A stretch of DNA of 64,000 nucleotides from Hymenobacter sp. BRD67 (lineage in GTDB: Bacteria > Bacteroidota > Bacteroidia > Cytophagales > Hymenobacteraceae): contig NZ_CP053904.1 in NCBI RefSeq assembly GCF_013256425.1, forward strand, positions 1,550,001 to 1,614,000, in the 5' to 3' direction. Shown here in pieces: positions 45,703-57,887 of the stretch (its first letter is position 1; each line of letters opens with the position of its first letter). Made by a program: the position numbers and the translations under genes. The notes below the pieces were generated by a model. That model saw nothing but the letters and a program-made list of their open reading frames with translations, had not been told where the DNA came from and ran no database searches.

Positions 45703-48100
45703 CTACTCTACCAGCAGGCGCATAACACGCGTGGTGAAACCAGCCGTTACCCGGAATAAGTAGAGGCCTGGAGCCAGGCCGAGTAGCCCTACTGTAGGGG
45801 AGGTGGTAGTGCGTACAAGCCGGCCCTGATTGTCATAAAGCTGCCCGGTCATGGCGACGGCGGAAAGCCCCGCCAAGGTCACCTGCTCGTGGGCAGGGTT
45901 AGGTACCAGCTGCCAGGATATAGGCAGTATGGCCACCGTAGCTGCCAGGGTTGCGCTCCCCATGGGGATATAGATAGGAAGGGGATTGAGGTTGGACTGA
46001 GCGAGCTGGCCCTGGTCGTTGAGGCCCCAGGCCCAGAGCTTACCACTGGCAGCCAAGGCAGTTGAGTGGCTGTAGCCAGCCGCTACCAGTTGCCAGGTAG
46101 TGCCAGCGCTGATGGCACTCGGGTAGCCTGGGCCGAGGTAGTACTATTGCCTAGCTGGCCATAGTAGTTATTGCCCCAGGTCCACAGAGAGCCATCAGCT
46201 TGAACGCCTAGGGTATGCTGCTGGCCGGCACCTACGTATTGCCAGTTGGTGGCAGTGCCTACCTGCCCAGGCAGGGCCAGGGAGGTAGTGCCAGTACCAA
46301 GCTGACCGCTATCGTTGTTGCCCCAGGCCCAAAGGGTACCATCCTGGCGGATGGCCACGGTGTAGAGCTGACCGGCGCTCACGCTCTGCCAGGCGGTAGC
46401 CTGGGCAATCTGTATCGGCGTTGACCGAGTGGCCGTGGAGCCATCACCAAGCTGGCCGTAGTTATTCAGGCCCCAGGCCCAGAGCGAACCATCAGCGCGG
46501 ATAGCGGCTGTGTGGTAGTAGCCGGCGGCCACCTGCTGCCAAGTAGTGCCGGCACTCACCTGTGTTGGGGTAAACTGCGCACTAGCCGGCCCAAAGCCCA
46601 GCTGGCCATAGGTGTTGTCGCCCCAGGCCCAGAGGCTACCATCGGTGCGAATAGCGAAGGAGTAGAGCTGGCCGGCACTCACGCTTTGCCAATTGGTTTC
46701 GGTGCCTACCTGTACCGGTACCGATTTTGCAGCGCCGGTTCCCAGCTGGCCATAGGTGTTGTCGCCCCAGGCCCAGAGGGTACCATCGGTGCGAATAGCC
46801 AGCGTATGTGAAGCGCCGGCCGCCACGCTTTGCCAGTTGGTAGCAGTGCCTACCTGGGCAGGGCTGCTCTGTTCGGCTGTAGTGCCGATACCAAGCTGCC
46901 CGGTAGTGTTCTGGCCCCAGGCCCAGAGGGTACCATCTTGGCGAATAGCCAGTGTATGGTACTGGCCCGTAGCGATACTTCTCCACGTAGCTGCCGGGAT
47001 AACCTGGGCGGGCGTAAGCTGTAGTCCTGTTCCATTGCCGAGCTGGCCGTAGGCATTGTAGCCCCAGGCCCAGAGCGTGCCATCGGTACGAATAGCCACG
47101 GTATGCCCGTAGCCGCCGGTAACGCTTTGCCAGGTGTTGGCTGTCCCTACCTGCATGGGGTAGCCTGGTAGGCTGAATGACCCAGGCCCAGCTGGCCCCA
47201 GTAGTTGTAGCCCCAGCTCCAGAGCGTGCCATCGGCACGAGTAGCCAAGGTATGGTAAGCTCCCGCCCCTACGCTTTGCCAGGTAGTATTGGTTCCTACC
47301 TGTAGGGGAGCAGATTGGTTAGCCGTGGAGGCGGTACCTAGCTGGCCATAGGTATTCTGGCCCCAGGTCCAAAGCGTACCGTCGGTACGAAGGGCTACCG
47401 AATGGTAGAAGCCGGCCGCCACGCTTTGCCAGTTGTTGCCCGTTCCTATCTGAATTGGCTTAGTCTGGCTGCCCGCTGCTCCCACGCCAGATTGGCCGTA
47501 GTTATTCAGGCCCCAGCCCCAAAGTGTGCCATCGGTATGCGTAGCCAGGGAGTGATAGGCCCCCGCCGCTACGCTTTTCCAGTTGGTAGCAGTACCTATC
47601 TGAACCGGCGTTGCCTGGGTGTCAGTGGTGGCATTGCCTACTTCACCATCGTAGTTGAAGCCCCAGGCCCAGAGGGTGCCATCGGTACGCACAGCGAGCG
47701 TGTGGTAGTACCCAGCACTTACGCTCTGCCAGTTTGTAGCGGTGCCCACCTGCACGGGGGAGGTCTGGTTGCCTGCCGCTGAGCTGTTACCCAGTTGGCT
47801 ATAATTATTAAGCCCCCAGGTCCATAAGGTACCGTCCTGCCGTACCGCTACCGTGTGGTACTGCCCGGCCGCTACGCTTTTCCAGTTGGTAGCAGTGCCT
47901 ACCTGCACTGGGCTAGTCTGATAAGTGGTACTACCGATGCCAAGCTGGCCTTGCGCATTCAGGCCCCAGGCCCAGAGCGTACCATCGGCATGAATAGAAA
48001 GCGTATGTTGGCCACCCGCGGCAAAAGATTGCGCCCGGGCTGCGAATGCCAGCATCCAAAAGGCCAGCACAAACCATATTCGAGGCGTAAAATTTTGCAT
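45703..48100 (-). CDS. Secreted RCC1-repeat protein with T9SS sorting domain, two frame breaks
   Basis: About 799 residues after repair. Signal peptide (IWFVLAFWMLAFAARAQ), then 14 consecutive RCC1 repeats of about 50 residues, each marked by DGTLWAWG-like and GQLG and followed by TNWQSVAAG-type strands. Fourteen units would build two seven-bladed beta-propellers. The last about 75 residues (WQLVPNPAHEQVTLAGLSAV, then GLAPGLYLFRV) form a type A T9SS sorting domain, so the protein is exported and probably surface-attached. Frames break at 47157-47160 and 46114-46115. Ligand unknown. Confidence 0.93.
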
Positions 48101-48243
48101 AAGTCCTTGAAAGGCGGCGATAAACAAACTGAAAACCAAAAATCGCGCCATTCAGCACTATGGCTGCGCATATTCAGAGAACAATACTGCTGGCAAATGA
48201 ATGGAATTTAAGCACCAGATTGCTAATTATTCTGAATGAAACA

Positions 48244-49813
48244 CTATTTACGTAAATAGCGGCTGAGCGACGAAATGCTGGCAATGCCCAGCTGCCGCGC
48301 CTGCTGCCGGCGCATGAGCAGGCAATACGCGTTATTGAAGCCCAGCGGGGCACGCCAGGCCAGGCCGTAGCGCCGCGCAAACTCGGCCTGCACATAGCTG
48401 AATACCGCCCCCGGCCGGCCCCCCAGAGAGTCGAGCACGGCCCGCGATGGTTGCAGCAGCACTTGCAGGCCCGTGCCGGTATACTCGGGATATAGGTCAA
48501 TCTGCCCGCCCCGCAGGGCTTCAAAGCAGATAGTGGTGCCGCCCAGGCCGGTTTTAGTGGCCACTGCCAGGTCCGTATTACCCCGAATAAGGGCTGCGTA
48601 CATCTCAATTAGTATATACTGTTCGGCAAAAATTTTGGAGCCCAGGCGTACTACGGGAGCCGTGGGCGGCAGCGTACGCGGTGCTTTCCAGAGGCCCTTG
48701 CGGCGCAGCCAGGCCAGGGCCACGGCCCGCGGTTCTTTGTGCAGGTAGTCGACCTGGTAGTTGAGGGTGGTCATGGCCGAGTCGGAAAGCTGGCCGCTGA
48801 GCTGGTCGAGCACCGGGCCAAGCTCGGGATGGGCGCGCAGCACGGCGGGGCGCAGCAGCGGCGCGGCAAAGTAGGGTGGCAGGGCGTGGCGGTCGTCGCG
48901 CAGCACCTGCAAGCCATAGGCCCGGATGCGCCCATCAGTTGAGTAGCCATCAATAACATCGACGTGGGCCGCGCGGGCTGCCTCGTACACCAGCGCCGGG
49001 GCCAGCACCACGTTGGGCAAGTGCGTGAGGCCATACGCGTTGGTGAGGCCGGGCAGGCAATCGGCCCGGCCAATAAACTCGGGCTGAAGCCCGCCCGCAG
49101 CCGGGCGCTGGCCTGGGGCAGCCAGTAGCCGCCCGCCAGCAAAGGCAGCGCCAGCAGCAGGCCGCCCCCTGCCAGGCGTACCCGCCGGGCCGATAGCTTT
49201 GCCAGCAGGCCCAACCCGGCATCAAAAGCCAGCGCCAGCCCGGCGGCCGGGATGGCCCCGGCCAGTATCATCACTGGATTATTAAGCGCAATGCCGCCGA
49301 AGATAAACTCGCCGAGGCCCCCGCCGCCACGTAGGCCGCCAGGGTAGCCACGCCCACATTGATAACGGTAGCCGTGCGAATGCCGGCCATTATAACGGGC
49401 AGAGCCAGCGGCAGCTCCACGCGCCGCAGCAGCTGCCCATCCGTAAAGCCCAGTCCGCGGGCCGCCTCCACCACCGCCGGCGGCACGGCTTGAATTCCGG
49501 CCACCGTATTGCGAATAATCGGCAGCAAGGAATACAGGAGCAGCGCCAGAATGGCCGGGGTAGCGCCAATGCCCAGCCAGGGAATCAGAAACCCGAGCAG
49601 CGCAATGCTGGGCACGGTCTGGAGCACGCCCGCCGCGCCCAGCACGGCCGGTGCCCAGCGCGGCCGGCGCGTTAGCCACAGGCCCAGGGGCACGCCTACG
49701 GCCACGCCCAGCAGCAGGGCCGCTGCCGTAAGGGCAATGTGCTGGAGGGTTTGCTGGCCCAGCTTGCCAGCCTGCTCGTGCCAGAAGGTAAGCAGCTCAG
49801 AAAGGGTCTTCAA
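48244..49813 (-). CDS. Osmoprotectant ABC transporter permease fused to substrate-binding domain, two frame breaks
   Basis: About 524 residues after repair. N-terminal permease domain (about 1-215) with GVPLGLWLTRRP, EAARGLGFTDGQLLRRVELP (the EAA loop that contacts the ATPase) and NVGVATLAAYVAAGGLGEFI. C-terminal OpuAC-like binding domain (about 235-520) with GLTHLPNVVLAPALVYEAAR, FAEQYILIEMYAAL and EALRGGQIDLYPEYTGTGLQ. Imports glycine betaine, choline or similar. Frames break in runs at 49318-49322 and 49081-49083. The ATPase gene lies 62 nt upstream on the same strand, completing the transporter. Confidence 0.92.
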
Positions 49814-49875
49814 GGAGTAGAAAAACGCGTGGAATGCGAAAAGAAGCAGTGCCTAGCAGGCGTGTTGGCAAATAC

Positions 49876-50871
49876 TCAGCTCAGCGCCGCCTCATCGGCC
49901 AGGACCCGGCCAAAAGCGGCCAGAAGTGCTCCCTGCGTGAGCTGGTGCGGCTTATCGGCGAGGCGCAGGCCGGCTGCGCCGGCATCGGCCAGCCGGGCGA
50001 GGGCCTCGTGCACGCTGGCCGATGCCGCGATAGTGGGCAGGCCATGCAAAGCAGCAGGAGTGGAGGGCGCTAAAAACGGCTGCACCTCAGCCAGCGCGGT
50101 TACGCGCAGCTGCAGAGCCAGGCGCTCGGGCCCGAAGAAGCGGCGCACAAAGTCGTTGGCGGGGCGAAGCAGCAGCTCGCGCGGCGTGCCCAGCTGCTGC
50201 AGCCGACCAGTGTGCAGCAGCAGAATGCGGTCGGCCAGCTCGAAGGCTTCCTGCACGTCGTGGGTTACGAGTACCACGGTTTTGCGGCGTAGCTCGTCGA
50301 GCTCCCGAAAGTCGCGGCGCACGGCGGCGCGAGTAAGCGGGTCGAGCGCGCCGAAGGGCTCATCAAGTAAAATCAGGGGTGGGTCGGCGGCCAGGGCGCG
50401 GGCCAGGCCCACGCGCTGCGCCTGCCCGCCCGAGAGCTGCGCCGGTAGCAGGGCGGCAAAGCGGGCGGCCGGCAGGTGCAGGCGCTCGAGCAGCGCGGAG
50501 GTGCGGGCGGCGGTTTCGGCGGCGGGGCGGCCCAGCAGGCCGGGCACCACGCCAATGTTCTGGGCCACGGTGTAGTGCGGCAGCAGCCCTACCTGCTGAA
50601 TAACATAGCCGATGCCGCGCCGCAACGCCTCGGGGCGCTGCCGGCGCACGTCCTGGCCGTTGATTTCAACCGTGCCGCCGTCGGGCTCAAGAAGGCGGTT
50701 TAGCATTTTGAGCAGCGTGGTTTTGCCGCAGCCGCTGGGGCCGAGCAGCACCAGCGTTTCGGCGGCGGCCACGTCAAAGCTGAGGTCATCGACGACGACC
50801 TGCGCCCCGTAGCGCTTGGTGAGGTGCGAAACGCGGATGACGGGCGGAGCAGCGGGCGAAGGCGTAGACAA
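49876..50871 (-). CDS. Osmoprotectant ABC transporter ATP-binding protein
   Basis: 331 residues. Walker A GPSGCGKTT, Q-loop YVIQQVGLLPH, signature LSGGQAQRVGLARAL, Walker B LILLDEPFGALDP, H-loop LVTHDV. The last about 80 residues resemble a worn CBS domain, which in OpuCA-type ATPases senses ionic strength. Pairs with the fused permease/binding protein just downstream. Intact. First gene of the two-gene operon. Confidence 0.93.
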   Translation of the reverse strand: MSTPSPAAPPVIRVSHLTKRYGAQVVVDDLSFDVAAAETLVLLGPSGCGKTTLLKMLNRLLEPDGGTVEINGQDVRRQRPEALRRGIGYVIQQVGLLPHYTVAQNIGVVPGLLGRPAAETAARTSALLERLHLPAARFAALLPAQLSGGQAQRVGLARALAADPPLILLDEPFGALDPLTRAAVRRDFRELDELRRKTVVLVTHDVQEAFELADRILLLHTGRLQQLGTPRELLLRPANDFVRRFFGPERLALQLRVTALAEVQPFLAPSTPAALHGLPTIAASASVHEALARLADAGAAGLRLADKPHQLTQGALLAAFGRVLADEAALS

Positions 50872-51180
50872 GGCGTGGAGTGTGGCAGGCCAGCTGGGTG
50901 GCCGAGGTAGGATACGGGGTGAGGAATTAAAAAGTAAAGACGAATAAGTTAAAATCAGGCAGGTTGTTTTAAATGATTAATATATGAAAAATACGATATT
51001 TAGCCTGGCCTGAAGCAGGGGCGCGCCGGGAGGTCGGCGGCGCATACCAAATTCGGTTTTCCCCGCGTTCCATGCCATTGACCGGGCTTGCCGACTATCC
51101 GACCGGCGTTTTCTAGCTACTTTTGACCGAATCCGGGCGTGCCTCAGCCGGCGCGCCCGCCCACCGAACCGCTGCCTTCC
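50872..51180. other. 309-bp divergent intergenic region
   Basis: Between the ABC ATPase and the TPR gene. AT-rich stretch at 50930-51000 with no clear palindrome. A -7 box TACTTTTG lies at 51118-51125, 55 nt before the TPR ATG, without a TTG at -33. It supports the start at 51181 over the open frame from 51123. Nothing else seen. Confidence 0.5.
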
Positions 51181-54100
51181 ATGAAGCTACCCCCCGGCTG
51201 ACGCTGGCCGCCGCCCTGCTGGGTGCCGCCGCCGCCGAGCCTCAGCTTGCCTACGCCCAGCAAACCCAGACCTTCGCCAGCGCCGAGCGCTACTTTCAGG
51301 AAGGCCTGGACCTCTTCGATAGAAAGCAGTACGGCGCCGCCCAGCAGGCCTTTCAGCAGTACATGCAGCTGGGCGCCCGCCGCGCCGGCGAGCAAAGCGG
51401 CCCGGCCGCCGGCTCGGGCCGGCAGGAGCGCCTGGCCGATGCGGAATACTACTACGCCGTGAGCGGCCTCTACCTGCTGCACCCCGACGCCGAGGGCCTT
51501 ATCCTGGATTTTGCCCGCCAGCATCCAGCCCACCCGCGCGCGGCCGTGGCGTATTTCGAGCTGGCCAAGTTTTATTTCGACCAGCAGAACTACGCGCAGG
51601 CCAGTACCTACTTTCAGAAAGTTGCCCCCGCCAACCTCAGCGCCAGCCAGCGCGCCGAGTCCGACTTTAAGCTGGGCTACAGCCACTTCCAGCTGAAGGA
51701 ATACGACCAGGCGCGTATTCTGTTCGACCGCAACAAGAAGGAAGACAGCCAGTACCGCTACGCCAGCTCGTACTACGCCGGCTACCTGGCTTACCGCGCC
51801 GGCGACTACGCCGGGGCCCGTAAAGACCTGCTCGTGGCTGCCGAAAACGACGCCTACCGCAGCGTGGTGCCGGCCATCATGACCCAGATTTATTACAAGG
51901 AAGGCAACTACGACGGCCTGGTGGCCTATGCCACCAAGGCCCTGCAGCAAACGCCACCGCCCCAAAGCGCCGACGAGATTCAGTTGCTGGTGGGCGATGC
52001 GTACTACCAAAAGCAGGACTACAAGCAGGCCGGCAGCTACTTCGACCAGTATGCCGCCGCGCATAAGGGTAAGATTGACCCCAGCCTACAGTATAAAATC
52101 GGCTTCGCCAACTACAAGGAGGGCGACTACCCGCACGCCATTGCCAGCCTCAAAAACGTGGCTACCCGCCGCGACTCGCTGGGGCAGAACGCGGCTTATC
52201 ACCTGGGCCTGAGCTACCTGCAGGCCGGCCAGAAAACCGCCGCCCTGGCCGCATTTGATGCCGCCCGCCAGAGCACGCTGCAAAAAAACCTGTCGGAAAA
52301 TGCTACCCTTAAGTACGCCCAGGTGCAGTACGAATTGGGCAACCTGCCCGAAGTAATTGCCGCCCTGCGCGACTTCCGCAAAAAGTACCCGCGCTCGAAA
52401 AACCAGGCCGTGGTAGACCAGCTGCTCAGCGACGGCTTCCTGTCGAGCACCAACTATGCCGAGGCCCTGACTTACCTCGAAGGCCTGGGCGACGACCGGG
52501 GCGACAAGCTCAATGGTACCTACCAGCGCATTGCCTACTCGCAGGCCGCCACGCTCTACAACGATGGCAACTACGCCCAAGCCCTGCCGCTGCTGGATAA
52601 GTCGCTAAAATACCCGCAGGATGACGCCCTGCGGGCTGCCGCCCAGGTGATGCGCGGTGAAATCTACTCCGTAGGGCAGCAGTACCCCGAGGCCATCACG
52701 GCGTATGCCCAGGCTGCCCGCTCGGCCCGGCAGGGCGGCGTGAGCGACGAGGAAACCCAGTACGTGCAGCTGGCCCGCTACGGCCTCGGCTATGCTTATT
52801 ACAACACCAAGCAGTACGACAAGGCCCGGCCGCAGTTTCAGGCTTACCTCGCCGACCCCGCCGCCAAGCCCGCCGACCCCAACTACTACGATACTACGCT
52901 GCGTTTAGCGGATACTTACTATATAGCAAAAAACTATCAGCAGGCGCTGGACTTGTACGACAAGGTTATTCAGGCCAACGCTACCGATAAAGACTACGCC
53001 TACTACCAGAAGGGCGTGACGCTGGGCCTGCTCGGCCGCAAGGACGAGGCCAGCCAGACGCTAGCAGCCCTGCTCAAGAGCAACCCCGACTCGCGCTACG
53101 CCGAGCAGGCGGTATTTCAGCAGGCGCAGCTGGCCTTCCAGGCCGGCGACTACGGCCCGGCCGCCGAGGGCTTCACCCGCCTCATCGAAAACCGGCCCAC
53201 CTCGAGCCTGCTGCCCGATGCGTATCAGCGCCGCGGCGTGGCCTATGCCAACCTGGAGCAGCAGGACAAAGCTGTGGCTGATTTTCAGAAAGTGCTGAGC
53301 GACTACCCGCGCAGTCCGGCCGCCCAGCAGGCACTTTACAGCTTGCAGGAAAGCCTCACGGCCCTGGGCCGCACCGAGGAGCTCGACCAGGCCGTGGCCA
53401 GCTTCAAGGCGCAAAATCCCAACAGCAAGGCCACCGAGATTGTCGAGTTTGAGGCGGCCAAGTCGCTCTACCTGGCCGAAAAATATGCGCAGGCGCTGCC
53501 CGCGTGCAGGCTTACCTCAAGCAGTACCCCGACAATGCGCTGGCCCCCGACGCCCGCTTTATTCTGGCCGACTCGTACCTGAAAACGGGGAGAAGGCTAC
53601 GGCGCTGCCGCTGCTCAAAGCGGTGGTAGCCGAGAATAAAAGTGAGTTTGTGAACCGGGCCGTGGGCCGCGTGGCCGACCTTGAGCTGGAAAACAAGAAT
53701 TACCCCGAGGCCATCCGGTACTACGACCGCCTGCGCACGGCCTCAGCCAACCGCCGGGAGGTAGCCACCGCCACGCTGGGCCTGCTTAAGGCCACGTATG
53801 ACAGCGGCGACTATACCAAGGCCCGCAGCATTGCCACCGACCTGAGCACCCTGGCCGGGGCCACAGCCAACGCTACCAACACTGCCTTGCTCTACCAGGG
53901 TAAGGCCGATTTTAAGCTTGGCAACCTCGACCAGGCCGCTACCGAGCTGGCCGCAGCCGTGGCCGCGGCTCCCAGCGATGCCACCGGGGCCGAGGCGCAG
54001 TACACGCTGGCCGAAGTGCTTTTTAAACAGAAGAAATACGACGAGGCCATCACGCAGGCCTTTAAGGTCAATTCCAACTACAGCGCCTATGAGCTGTGGC

Positions 54101-54423
54101 AGGGCCGGGCCTTCCTGCTGCTGGCCGATGTGTACACTGCCCAGCGCGACATCTTCCAGGCGCGGGCAACGCTCAACTCGATTATCGACAATAAATTTCC
54201 GGTAGCCGAAGTCGTGGATGGCGCCCGCCAGCGGCTCAAAGGCTTGCCCGCCAGCGATGATGAGCCGGCCCCTTCCGCCGAAACCCCCACCAAAGCTCCG
54301 GCATCCAAGCCTGCCGCGCCCCCGAAAGCTACCCCGGCCAGACCGGCGTCGGCCAACCCTACCTCTACGAAAACGCCTGTCCGCAGCCAACGGACAGCGC
54401 CCGCTAAGCCCGCCGGCAAATGA
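51181..54423 (+). CDS. Large periplasmic TPR protein, three frame breaks
   Basis: About 1,081 residues after repair. Starting at ATG 51181 and adding one C in the run 51190-51195 yields a signal peptide (MKLPPRLTLAAALLGAAAAE). The rest is about 25 TPR-like helix pairs with repeated YAQA, YYQKQDYKQAGSYF and YxLGxxY patterns, ending in a Pro/Lys/Ala-rich basic tail. Further breaks at 53499-53501 and 53587-53590 restore VQAYLKQYPDNALAPDARFI and KTGEKATALPLLKAV. Such proteins head a conserved Bacteroidetes envelope operon with an outer-membrane barrel and ExbB/ExbD/TonB; probable scaffold role (inference). Confidence 0.85.
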
Positions 54424-54494
54424 GTAGCCAGCTGACTAGTCAGCTGATTTCTTAACTCATTTTCTTAGTAGCTCGCTCGCATAAAATTGCTTTA

Positions 54495-56270
54495 ATGAAA
54501 CATTTAGAGGTGATAAAATCAAGCTTTACTTCCATAGGTGGCCGGTCGCTGCTGGCTGCTGGCCTGAGCGGAGCCGTGGCCTTTGGCGCGCAGGCGCAGG
54601 GCCAGCCGGCCAAAGGCAAGTCGCGCGGCACCATCCAGGATGCCGAGATTGAGATTGTGAAAGACCGGGTAAATACCCTGCCCGAGGCCAGCCGGAATTT
54701 CGAGAAAATCAGGCTCGACCCGCCGCCCAAGCCTACCCGGCAGGTTACGTACACCTATCCCGATTTTCGGCTGCCCGCCACCCGCCTCAACCCCTCGGTG
54801 CAGGTGCTTACCGTGGCCCAGGAAGAGCTGGAGCCGCTAACCGGCAACTACCTCAAGCTGGGCCTGGGCAACTACGGCACGGTGTACGGCCGGGCGCATC
54901 TGCACTCGACCCGCAACGACCAGTACAGCTACGGCCTCGACGTGCGCCACCAAAGCTCGGCCACTGGCCCCGTCGATGGCAAGAACTCGGGCGTGAGCCA
55001 GACCAGCGCCACCGCTACCGGCGAGTATTATAAGGGAACTACGGCCCTGGGGGCCGCCCTGGATATTGCCCGCGATACCTATCATTTCTACGGTTACGAC
55101 CGCACCCGGCTGCCCGATGCTCCCGATGCAGACGCTATTAAGCAGACCTTTACCCGCTTTGGTGTGCGCGCCTACGCCCGCAACCGCGCCCCCGACGCGC
55201 AGCTGCAATACGAAGTGGGCTGGGCTTTAAGCATTTCAGCGACTCGTACAACGTAACGGAGAGTAACTTCCTGCTTGATGGCAAAGCCGGCTACGCGCTG
55301 AGCGAAACCAGTCGCCTCACGCTGGATGCGCAAGCTTCGCTTATTTCCGACAAACAGCCGGCCGTGTTCGGGGGCTTGTCAGCGACTTGGTGCGCACCCG
55401 CAACTTCGTGCAGGCCACGCCCGCCTACGAGCTTACCGGTAAAACCGGCCTTACCCTAACGCTCGGGGCCACGCTGGGCTACTCCAGCGATGCAATTGGC
55501 AGCTCCAGCAAGGGCATGATTAACCCGGCCGTGCGGCTCGGCTATGCCCTGGTACCCGAAAAATTCGTGGTGTACGGCGGCCTGGGCGGGGCCATTCAGC
55601 GCGTCACGCGCTACGACCTGAGCCAGGAAACCCCCTGGCTGGCTCCGGGTCAGACCCTGGCCGATACCCACGCCGGCCCCACCGTGTACGGGGGCTTCAC
55701 CTCAACGCCGGTAAGCGGCCTTGAGCTGGCCGCCCGCGCTACTTTCGGCCGCTCGCGCAACCTGTATTTCTACCGTAACTCACTGGCCGATACCAGTAAG
55801 TTTGACCTCGTGTACGATAGCACCACCATCAACGTCGTAAACGTGCATGCCGAGGCGCTTTACAGCGCCAGTGAGAAGGTGCGGGTAGGCTTCAAGGCCG
55901 ATTATAACCACTACGGCGTGAAGTCGCTGGCTCAGGCCTACGGCCGGCCGGCTTTCCTGGGCACGCTCTATGGCACCTACAATGTGTTTGATAAGCTGTT
56001 GCTCGGGGCTACGTTCTACTATTATTCGTCGAACTACGGGGTAGGGTATGCGTCTGGTGTTACACTGCCTGTGCCACCCCCCCCCGCACCGTCGTCGACC
56101 GCCAGACCAATTCGGTTATCGACTTAAGCCTGCGGGCCGATTACCGGATTACCCCAAAGTTCAGCATCTTTGCCATGGGGAATAACCTTGCCAACCGCCA
56201 TTACCAGCGTTACCTGAATTACCAAAGCCAGGGAATCAATGCGATAGCTGGGCTAACGTACTCATTTTAA
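54495..56270 (+). CDS. Outer-membrane beta-barrel protein, TonB-receptor-like, three frame breaks
   Basis: About 593 residues after repair. Signal region (LLAAGLSGAVAFGAQAQ), a short plug-like section (VNTLPEASRNFEKIRLDPPP), then alternating strands (YLKLGLGNYGTVYGRAHLHS, TFGRSRNLYFYRNSLAD) ending in the typical C-terminal aromatic (INAIAGLTYSF), a BAM recognition signal. Breaks: 55218-55224, 55370-55376, and the nine-C run 56077-56085 (repair: PPPPRTVVDRQTNSVIDLSL). No full TonB plug domain is evident, so it is receptor-like only. Second gene of the envelope operon. Confidence 0.82.
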
Positions 56271-56387
56271 GCTGCCAGGCCTTCCCGGCGCGAGAAAGCG
56301 AAGCACGATAGCCGGGAAATTGCCTTTTTCTGCCCTTAACTTTAGCCTCGTAACTTTTACCTGCCCGCCTGCTAAGCCTCTCACTCA

Positions 56388-57811
56388 ATGAACCTTTCCG
56401 ACCACCTACGCCCTTTGCTCCGCGACCACGACTGCGTGATTATTCCGGATTTTGGGGGCCTGGTGGCCGAGTATACCCCGGCGCGGGTGCAGCCTGGCGG
56501 CCGGCACCTGCTCAGTCCGCCTACCCGCCAGGTAGCTTTTAATCAGGCCCTTACCCGTAATGATGGACTGCTGGTTGATGCGCTGCGCCAGCACCTGGGG
56601 CTGCCCGCCGCCGAAGCCCGCGAAGCGCTGCGCCAGGCCGTGGCCGCCCTGCACCGCGACCTGCAAACCCAGCAGCGCACCGAGCTGCCGGGCATCGGCG
56701 TATTTCGCCAATTGGCCGGCCGGGGGCTGCAGTTTGAGTACACCGGCACCGATAACCTGCTGACTGCCTCTTTCGGCCTGCCCGAGCTGACGGCTCACCC
56801 GGTATCGGTAATTGACGCCCGCCTGGCCCGTGAGCAGCAGGCGCAGCTGGTGCCCCGCCTGCGCTCCGCCAGCCGGGGGCTTCGGCTGCGCCGGGTGGTG
56901 CCAGGGGCGGCTATCGGCCTGCTGGCCGGCCTGGCCGTGGCCGGCCTCTACCTGCTAAACCTGCACCCTGCCGTATTGCCAACCGCCTGGCAGGGCCACC
57001 TGCCCCGTTGGGAGAAGGCTTCGCGCCAGGCAGTGCCCCAGCAGGCAGCCCTGGCGCAGCCCAGCTTCTCGGCGCCGGAGGCAGTGCCGGTATCGGAGAC
57101 AGTACCAACTCCGACTGCGGTGACGGAGAAGCCCGAAGCAGCCTTCGTCGCCGCTCCGGCCCCGGTAGCCCCCCGGCAAACCGACCCCGTTGATGCCCTG
57201 CTCTCGCGGCGGCAATCGGTACCCAGTCCGGTACCTGTGCGCCCCAAGAGCAAATCCCGCAAGGTGCCGGCCGCGGCCGCCATTGCCGTTGCCAATGAAA
57301 GCAATATTGCCCGGCCCGTACCACTGGCTCAGCGCCATGCCGGGGCGGCCAACATGACTACCTCTTACGCCGTAGCTACGGCGGCTCCGAAGCCGATGCC
57401 GGCTTCAGTAGCTCCGGCGGCGGTAGCCACCCCGGTGGCTCGTCCGGCTGTGGCGGTGCATACGGGCAAATCTTCGGCGGCGGTGCCCCCTAAAGCGGTT
57501 TTTAAGCCCCTTGCCAAGCCTGCTTTTACCCCGGCTTCTTCAGCTTCTCAGGCCGCCACTACAATTAAAAGCCGCACCGGCCGTTACTATCTCATCATAG
57601 CTGCTTACGGTTCGCTGGCTCATGCCGAGGAAGGGCGCCGGAACCTGGCCCATGCCGGCCGCCCGGCCAAAATACTGCTGCCGCCCCCGGTAGCCGCCTT
57701 TATCGCCTGTCGGCCGTCGATTTCCCCGACCGAGCTTCGGCAGTGGCCGCGGCCGGCCGCCTGCGCCAGAATCGGCACTTCGATAAAGGGCTGACTATTC
57801 TGCCCTATTAA
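56388..57811 (+). CDS. HU-CCDC81 and SPOR domain protein, one frame break
   Basis: About 475 residues after repair. N-terminal HU-like CCDC81 domains (MNLSDHLRPLLRDHDCVIIP, then GIGVFRQLAGRGLQFEYTGT), one TM helix (AAIGLLAGLAVAGLYLLNLH, about 178-197), a long Pro/Ala/Val-rich periplasmic linker, and a C-terminal SPOR domain (RYYLIIAAYGSLAHAEEGRR ... RNRHFDKGLTILPY-like end) that binds denuded peptidoglycan. The break in the C run 57684-57690 is needed to finish SPOR. Probably acts at the septum or cell wall. Conserved neighbour of ExbB/ExbD. Confidence 0.9.
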
Positions 57812-57887
57812 TCTGAACGCGAACGCATTGCCTGTCCGGGCCGGCGTCGCGCCGGCCTGCTATTTCGTTTATCCTCTCTTTCGCTGA

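Noticed and set aside
46000..48100. Tandem DNA repeats as a mobile array or satellite
   Set aside because: The periodicity of about 150-160 bp is the coding of RCC1 protein repeats in one continuous gene.
51123..51180. TTG 51123 as start of the TPR protein
   Set aside because: It overlaps the -7 box and gives no signal peptide; ATG 51181 with one restored C gives a normal signal sequence.
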